Assembly: GCA_900539505.1 (NCBI GenBank)
Contig: UQCL01000077.1
Span: 1 to 7,236 of the forward strand
Reading direction: 5' to 3'
DNA length: 7,236 nucleotides
Source: an uncultured Campylobacter sp.
GTDB lineage: Bacteria; Campylobacterota; Campylobacteria; Campylobacterales; Campylobacteraceae
How positions within the stretch are numbered: the stretch's first letter is position 1; every line of letters starts with the position of its first letter. Below, piece by piece: positions 4,143 to 7,236 of this stretch. The position numbers and the translations under genes are program-made. The notes beneath the pieces were generated by a model. That model was not told where the DNA came from. It worked only from the letters and a program-made list of their open reading frames with translations, and searched no databases.

Positions 4143-7133
4143 TCAAAACTGAAACTCCCATGTGAGTTTATAGTTCCTACCCGGCGAGTAAAAGCGGTTG
4201 ATGCCAAGCCCTGTTTCTTGATCTATCAAATTGCTAGTTCCAAAAGGCCTTATTGATCTGGCGCTTTCCCAAGTGATATATTTGCGATCGGTTATATTAT
4301 ATGCACCTGCACGAAGAGTTAGATATTTGATCGGCTTTACATATGTTACGAAGTCTATCGTGGTATATCCGCCGCTTCTCCATTCCACTTCGCTATTGCT
4401 TACAGGTTTGCCGTTTACGATTTTGCCGCTTCGCGCTTGCTCATACCAATACATATTATAGGTGTCGTCTCCTTTTTTTGCAGCTACCGCAGTTACAAAT
4501 AGATCCGCGCCGAATTTATCGCCTGGGCTTTGGTAGCTTACGCTATAAACCGCCGTTCTAGGCTGGATCGCATTCATCGGAGTATCTATTTTGCCATTAC
4601 CTATGTCCATTCTACCCTTTTGGATACTTAGCTTATATCCAATACTAAAACCCTGCAATGGCTGCCAAATTTGATCCAAAGCCAGTCTCGAGTCTATCTC
4701 TATTCCTCTTACCCTTGCTTTTGGACGATTTACGTTTTGATACACAGAGGCAGGCATTGTACTTCCACCGTTTCCGTAAGGAAGCCGGAATTCCCCCTTA
4801 TATTGTAAATCTATAAAATTCCTATAATCCGTTTGGAATAAATTCAATGTAACGAAGCTTGGAGAATTATGAAGCGTAAAGGCAATCTCTTTAGTCTTTG
4901 CCGTTTCTTTTTTCAAATCCAAATTCGGATATATCGAAAAATCCGGATGCTGGAAAGTGAAGTAAATTTCGTCCGAAGTAGGCGCCCTAAATCCGTTTGC
5001 ATATTTAAGCTGAAGCCTGAAAAAATCAAGTGGATCGATGCTTGTAGATAAAGAATATGAATTTGCCGAATATTTTCTCTTCTGAGAAGCTAAATATACG
5101 GCGTTGGCTTCTGCATTTGCATCCTTATGCGCTTTTATCTCATCACTAGACGGCGTACCAGGAAGTGGAGTATAAGGAACAAACATTCCGATAAATAGAT
5201 CAGTTGGAATTTTTGGCGTAACGCCTGGAGTATAAGATGGATTGTGTTTAACCTTATCATACCTATAATTAAGATCAAAGGCTAAAACATCGTTTATACG
5301 AAAGTCATCTCCCACATAAAGCGCTCCGGTTTTGGTCTCAACCGGAATAAGGAAGCTAAAAGGATCATCTTCATGACCGCAAGCGTTATTATAGGCAGAG
5401 GCATTGGTATATGATTGGCATTTATCTGGATACCAAGTGCCTAATATGGGAAACTTAGGATTAGTATTTCTAACTCCTGCAAAGTATTTAGCCCACCATT
5501 GTTTATTTTGAGGAGAATAACCCGCCCTATTTACCATACTTTTATCGCTTTTACTATAAAGCCCTCCATAACTTAAAGAGTGTTCTGTGCTTTTTATATG
5601 AAAGTCTTTTGTAAGGTCAAGATTAAACTGCTTAGTATTGGTGTTTAAATCTCTATCCTTCCAGTTATTTTCTACGTATCCGTTTTGGCTAGGTAAAAGT
5701 ATCTCATCCGAACCAACTGGTGATAATTTGCCGTAATTGCCTTTACTATAAGGCGTAGTTACTTTATTTATTGAATATGTTTTATATGTGCCGCTATTCG
5801 TATCAAAAAGAGTCATACCTTTAGAGCAATCATATTCATCACAATTGATATAGGCATCATCATTAGGTTTATAACTGCTATATGCATTCATATCTAATAT
5901 ATGGGATTCGTTTTTTGGATTATCCGGATCCGAAAAATCAAACTGACTATCTACTAACGTAGGCATAAATCCCCACTTTAGCCATGTCTTTACCTCCCCT
6001 CCATATTTGTCTACCATTTTTCCGTCTTCATTTATATGAAGACCGGACGGATTTGAATTTCCCGCGCAATTATCACCCTCGCAATACTCGTCCGTTCTTG
6101 CTTTTAGCTTAATGTGTTGCTTGTTATAGCTAAATTTTAAGCTATCCCACAAAGGCGTTTCATCGAAATTCTCGTAAGTGAACGAATAGTTTTTTCTTTC
6201 GCTTCTATCATTGGTATGCCGTATATCGTTAGTCAATGCTCCCCAAGGAGTTTGCGTATTGTAAAGAGCAAATTGATTCGACCAGTCTATTCCCTCTGAT
6301 TTTATATTAGACTTATCGTATCCTAAGCTAAATCTATCGGTATCGGTAGGCTGAAAGCCAAATTTTACCAATGTGCTTTTTTTGTAAATTCTATAAGGAT
6401 CAGGTTTTTCTCTAACTTTTCTTATAACAGTAGGATCATATTTTTTATATCCCCAGTTTTTTAGTTCATGTCCTTCTCTATCGGTGTGAATAGCCAAAAG
6501 ATCAAACCACTTAAACCGAACTGCAGCTGCGTGGCTTTGCCAGTTTTGTCTATCCGCACTTTGATACCCGCGCTTAAATCCGTAATACCAATCCTTCTCC
6601 GTTAGATAATCTCTCGCATCCTTTGTCTCAAACGCTACTGAGCCACCTAGCGCGCCCGAGCCTCTTTTTACCGAATCTGCACCTTTAGTGATATCTACCT
6701 GTCTTACGTTTTCAACCTCAACGCCGTTTCTAGTGTTATTAAAGTTTCCATATCCTTCAAATAGATCTTTAAAACCTTGCGAGCTTAATGTTTCTGCTTG
6801 GCGAAGCCCATCTATGCTTATATCTACACGATTTTCATCTACTCCACGGATCGAGTAGCCACTAGCACCGAATCTTCCGCTTTCGACAACTGAAACGCCG
6901 GTTTCGTGACGAACCATATCTCTACTATCGCTAACTTGCTCTTTGGCGAGTTGCTTGGCGCTCTTTTTAGTTTCGCCGACTTTTTTGGTAAGCGGGTCGC
7001 TTTCTACGTTTCCCGTAACATTGATCTGCCCTAAATTTTGGGAGCCACCTTCGCTATCATCCTGTGCAGCTAAAGTGGCCGCGCATAAACAAAGCGCTCC
7101 CGCCGCTGCAATGGAAAACCTAAATAAGCTCAT
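4143..7133 (-). CDS. TonB-dependent hemoglobin/heme receptor, HgbA/HpuB-like
   Basis: An intact 996-residue outer-membrane receptor expected to bind host hemoglobin (or hemoglobin-haptoglobin) and import heme or iron using TonB-ExbBD energy. It starts with a signal peptide (cut near 22-23), followed by a TonB-box-like LGQINVTGN (34-42). The plug (about 55-175) has SGYSIRGVDENRV (91-103) and ITKGADSVKRGSGALGGSVAF (148-168). A large beta barrel follows and ends in the aromatic-rich WEFQF, as outer-membrane assembly requires. The heme-receptor FRAP box is at 715-718; the NPNL box appears as YPNL (735-738). I recognise FRAPTSDEIYFTF, RKYITWESARSIR and GINRFYSPGRNYK as near-matches to Pasteurellaceae hemoglobin receptors. 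Cysteine pairs C351/C356, C431/C436 and C572/C585 probably form disulfide loops outside the cell. Start: ATG with TCCTT (AAGGA) five bases before it. GC is lower and uneven (hand-counted 32% at 5461 and 5881, 52% at 4501), unlike the aspS and ppa lines. A transferrin-type ligand is less likely. Ligand and any HpuA-like lipoprotein partner cannot be seen here. Confidence 0.9.
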   Translation of the reverse strand: MSLFRFSIAAAGALCLCAATLAAQDDSEGGSQNLGQINVTGNVESDPLTKKVGETKKSAKQLAKEQVSDSRDMVRHETGVSVVESGRFGASGYSIRGVDENRVDISIDGLRQAETLSSQGFKDLFEGYGNFNNTRNGVEVENVRQVDITKGADSVKRGSGALGGSVAFETKDARDYLTEKDWYYGFKRGYQSADRQNWQSHAAAVRFKWFDLLAIHTDREGHELKNWGYKKYDPTVIRKVREKPDPYRIYKKSTLVKFGFQPTDTDRFSLGYDKSNIKSEGIDWSNQFALYNTQTPWGALTNDIRHTNDRSERKNYSFTYENFDETPLWDSLKFSYNKQHIKLKARTDEYCEGDNCAGNSNPSGLHINEDGKMVDKYGGEVKTWLKWGFMPTLVDSQFDFSDPDNPKNESHILDMNAYSSYKPNDDAYINCDEYDCSKGMTLFDTNSGTYKTYSINKVTTPYSKGNYGKLSPVGSDEILLPSQNGYVENNWKDRDLNTNTKQFNLDLTKDFHIKSTEHSLSYGGLYSKSDKSMVNRAGYSPQNKQWWAKYFAGVRNTNPKFPILGTWYPDKCQSYTNASAYNNACGHEDDPFSFLIPVETKTGALYVGDDFRINDVLAFDLNYRYDKVKHNPSYTPGVTPKIPTDLFIGMFVPYTPLPGTPSSDEIKAHKDANAEANAVYLASQKRKYSANSYSLSTSIDPLDFFRLQLKYANGFRAPTSDEIYFTFQHPDFSIYPNLDLKKETAKTKEIAFTLHNSPSFVTLNLFQTDYRNFIDLQYKGEFRLPYGNGGSTMPASVYQNVNRPKARVRGIEIDSRLALDQIWQPLQGFSIGYKLSIQKGRMDIGNGKIDTPMNAIQPRTAVYSVSYQSPGDKFGADLFVTAVAAKKGDDTYNMYWYEQARSGKIVNGKPVSNSEVEWRSGGYTTIDFVTYVKPIKYLTLRAGAYNITDRKYITWESARSIRPFGTSNLIDQETGLGINRFYSPGRNYKLTWEFQF

Positions 7134-7138
7134 TTTGA

Positions 7139-7143
7139 TCCTT
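7139..7143 (-). promoter_or_regulatory. Ribosome binding site of the receptor gene
   Basis: On the minus strand AAGGA lies five bases before the ATG at 7133-7131. It matches the motif and spacing used by the other genes here and supports this start, which also opens directly into a signal peptide. Confidence 0.8.
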
Positions 7144-7146
7144 TTA

Positions 7147-7161
7147 TAATACTATTTCTCA
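7147..7161 (-). promoter_or_regulatory. Possible Fur box upstream of the receptor
   Basis: The minus strand reads TGAGAAATAGTATTA. Against the 7-1-7 Fur consensus TGATAAT-N-ATTATCA it matches 10 of 14 defined positions. It lies between the candidate -10 and the ribosome binding site, where repressor binding would block transcription. Iron-Fur repression is the usual control of such receptors. In AT-rich sequence a 10/14 match is only suggestive. Confidence 0.35.
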
Positions 7162-7167
7162 TAGGCG

Positions 7168-7173
7168 TTATTA
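7168..7173 (-). promoter_or_regulatory. Candidate -10 of the receptor gene
   Basis: The minus strand reads TAATAA directly after a T-run, a common arrangement at Campylobacter promoters. Transcription would start near 7161, at the edge of the possible Fur box, leaving a leader of about 28 nt. Only 18 genomic bases lie upstream before the adapter, so other promoter elements cannot be assessed. Confidence 0.3.
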
Positions 7174-7191
7174 AAAAGAGCAGTATATTAG

Positions 7192-7236
7192 CTGTCTCTT
7201 ATACACATCTCCGAGCCCACGAGACTACGCTGCATC
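7192..7236 (-). other. Nextera Read 2 / i7 adapter remnant (not genomic)
   Basis: Bases 7192-7210 are the reverse-complement mosaic end CTGTCTCTTATACACATCT. Bases 7211-7225 are the Read 2 adapter part CCGAGCCCACGAGAC, 7226-7233 (TACGCTGC) sit where the i7 index belongs, and ATC begins the P7 sequence. Genomic sequence ends at 7191, so the receptor's upstream region is cut at about 58 nt before its start codon. Confidence 0.98.

Noticed and set aside
4231..5051. Several plus-strand open frames of 60-76 codons inside the receptor gene, and others opposite aspS and ppa
   Set aside because: They are antisense shadows of strongly supported genes, without ribosome binding sites or recognisable products.
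4143..7133. Phase-variable repeat tract in the receptor, as in Haemophilus hgp genes (CCAA repeats) or Campylobacter poly-G genes
   Set aside because: No tetranucleotide repeat and no long homopolymeric G/C tract occurs in the gene or its leader; the reading frame is intact.
7..7210. Perfect 19-bp terminal inverted repeats suggesting a composite transposon or IS50-like element
   Set aside because: They are the Tn5 mosaic ends of the Nextera kit, flanked by adapter and index sequence. No transposase gene is present.
1..7236. CRISPR array, tRNA or rRNA genes, riboswitch or replication origin
   Set aside because: No regularly spaced direct repeats of suitable length, no tRNA-like cloverleaf or T-loop consensus, no rRNA sequence and no recognised aptamer core was seen on either strand.

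Overview
The window is one assembled fragment from a Campylobacter-type epsilonproteobacterium. Evidence: the proteins read as Campylobacterota homologues; the non-discriminating-type aspartyl-tRNA synthetase fits that group; spacers are packed with AAATTT/TAAATTTA; Shine-Dalgarno sites are AAGGA(G) about 5 nt before the start; and aspS is joined to adk with ppa nearby, an order I recall from Campylobacter. GC-rich coding lines (60-base lines counted by hand at 47-67% GC in aspS and ppa) next to AT-rich spacers suggest one of the higher-GC oral species, such as a C. gracilis-like organism. The species is an inference.

Both ends are library adapter, not genome. Bases 1-25 are the end of the Nextera Read 1 adapter. 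Bases 7192-7236 are the reverse-complement transposon end, the Read 2 adapter, an 8-base index and the first bases of P7. The genomic insert is therefore 26-7191, and the perfect 19-bp inverted repeats at its ends are a tagmentation artefact.

Layout, plus strand: a short promoter region (26-91); aspS (92-1846, TTG start); adk (1843-2424, overlapping aspS by ATGA); a 270-nt spacer with an array of TAAATTTA palindromes; a small secreted YgiW-type BOF-domain protein (2695-3051); ppa (3061-3579); and a strong hairpin terminator (3615-3643). A 499-nt gene-free stretch (3644-4142) follows, AT-rich at its flanks, with a GC-richer core that folds into two hairpins on paper. Minus strand: one large gene (7133-4143) for a 996-residue TonB-dependent outer-membrane receptor resembling the hemoglobin/heme receptors of Pasteurellaceae (HgbA/HgpA) and Neisseria (HpuB), with a possible Fur-type operator just upstream. 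It converges on the aspS-adk-ppa block.

The left block is housekeeping: aspartyl-tRNA charging, adenylate balance and pyrophosphate removal are linked because charging releases AMP and PPi, which Adk and Ppa then process. The periplasmic BOF protein is the odd member. The right block is host-iron acquisition with lower and uneven GC, consistent with an accessory or transferred gene. I see no new multi-gene system. The observations most worth following are the receptor's apparent Pasteurellaceae affinity, the structured gene-free stretch, and the dyad around the aspS -10.
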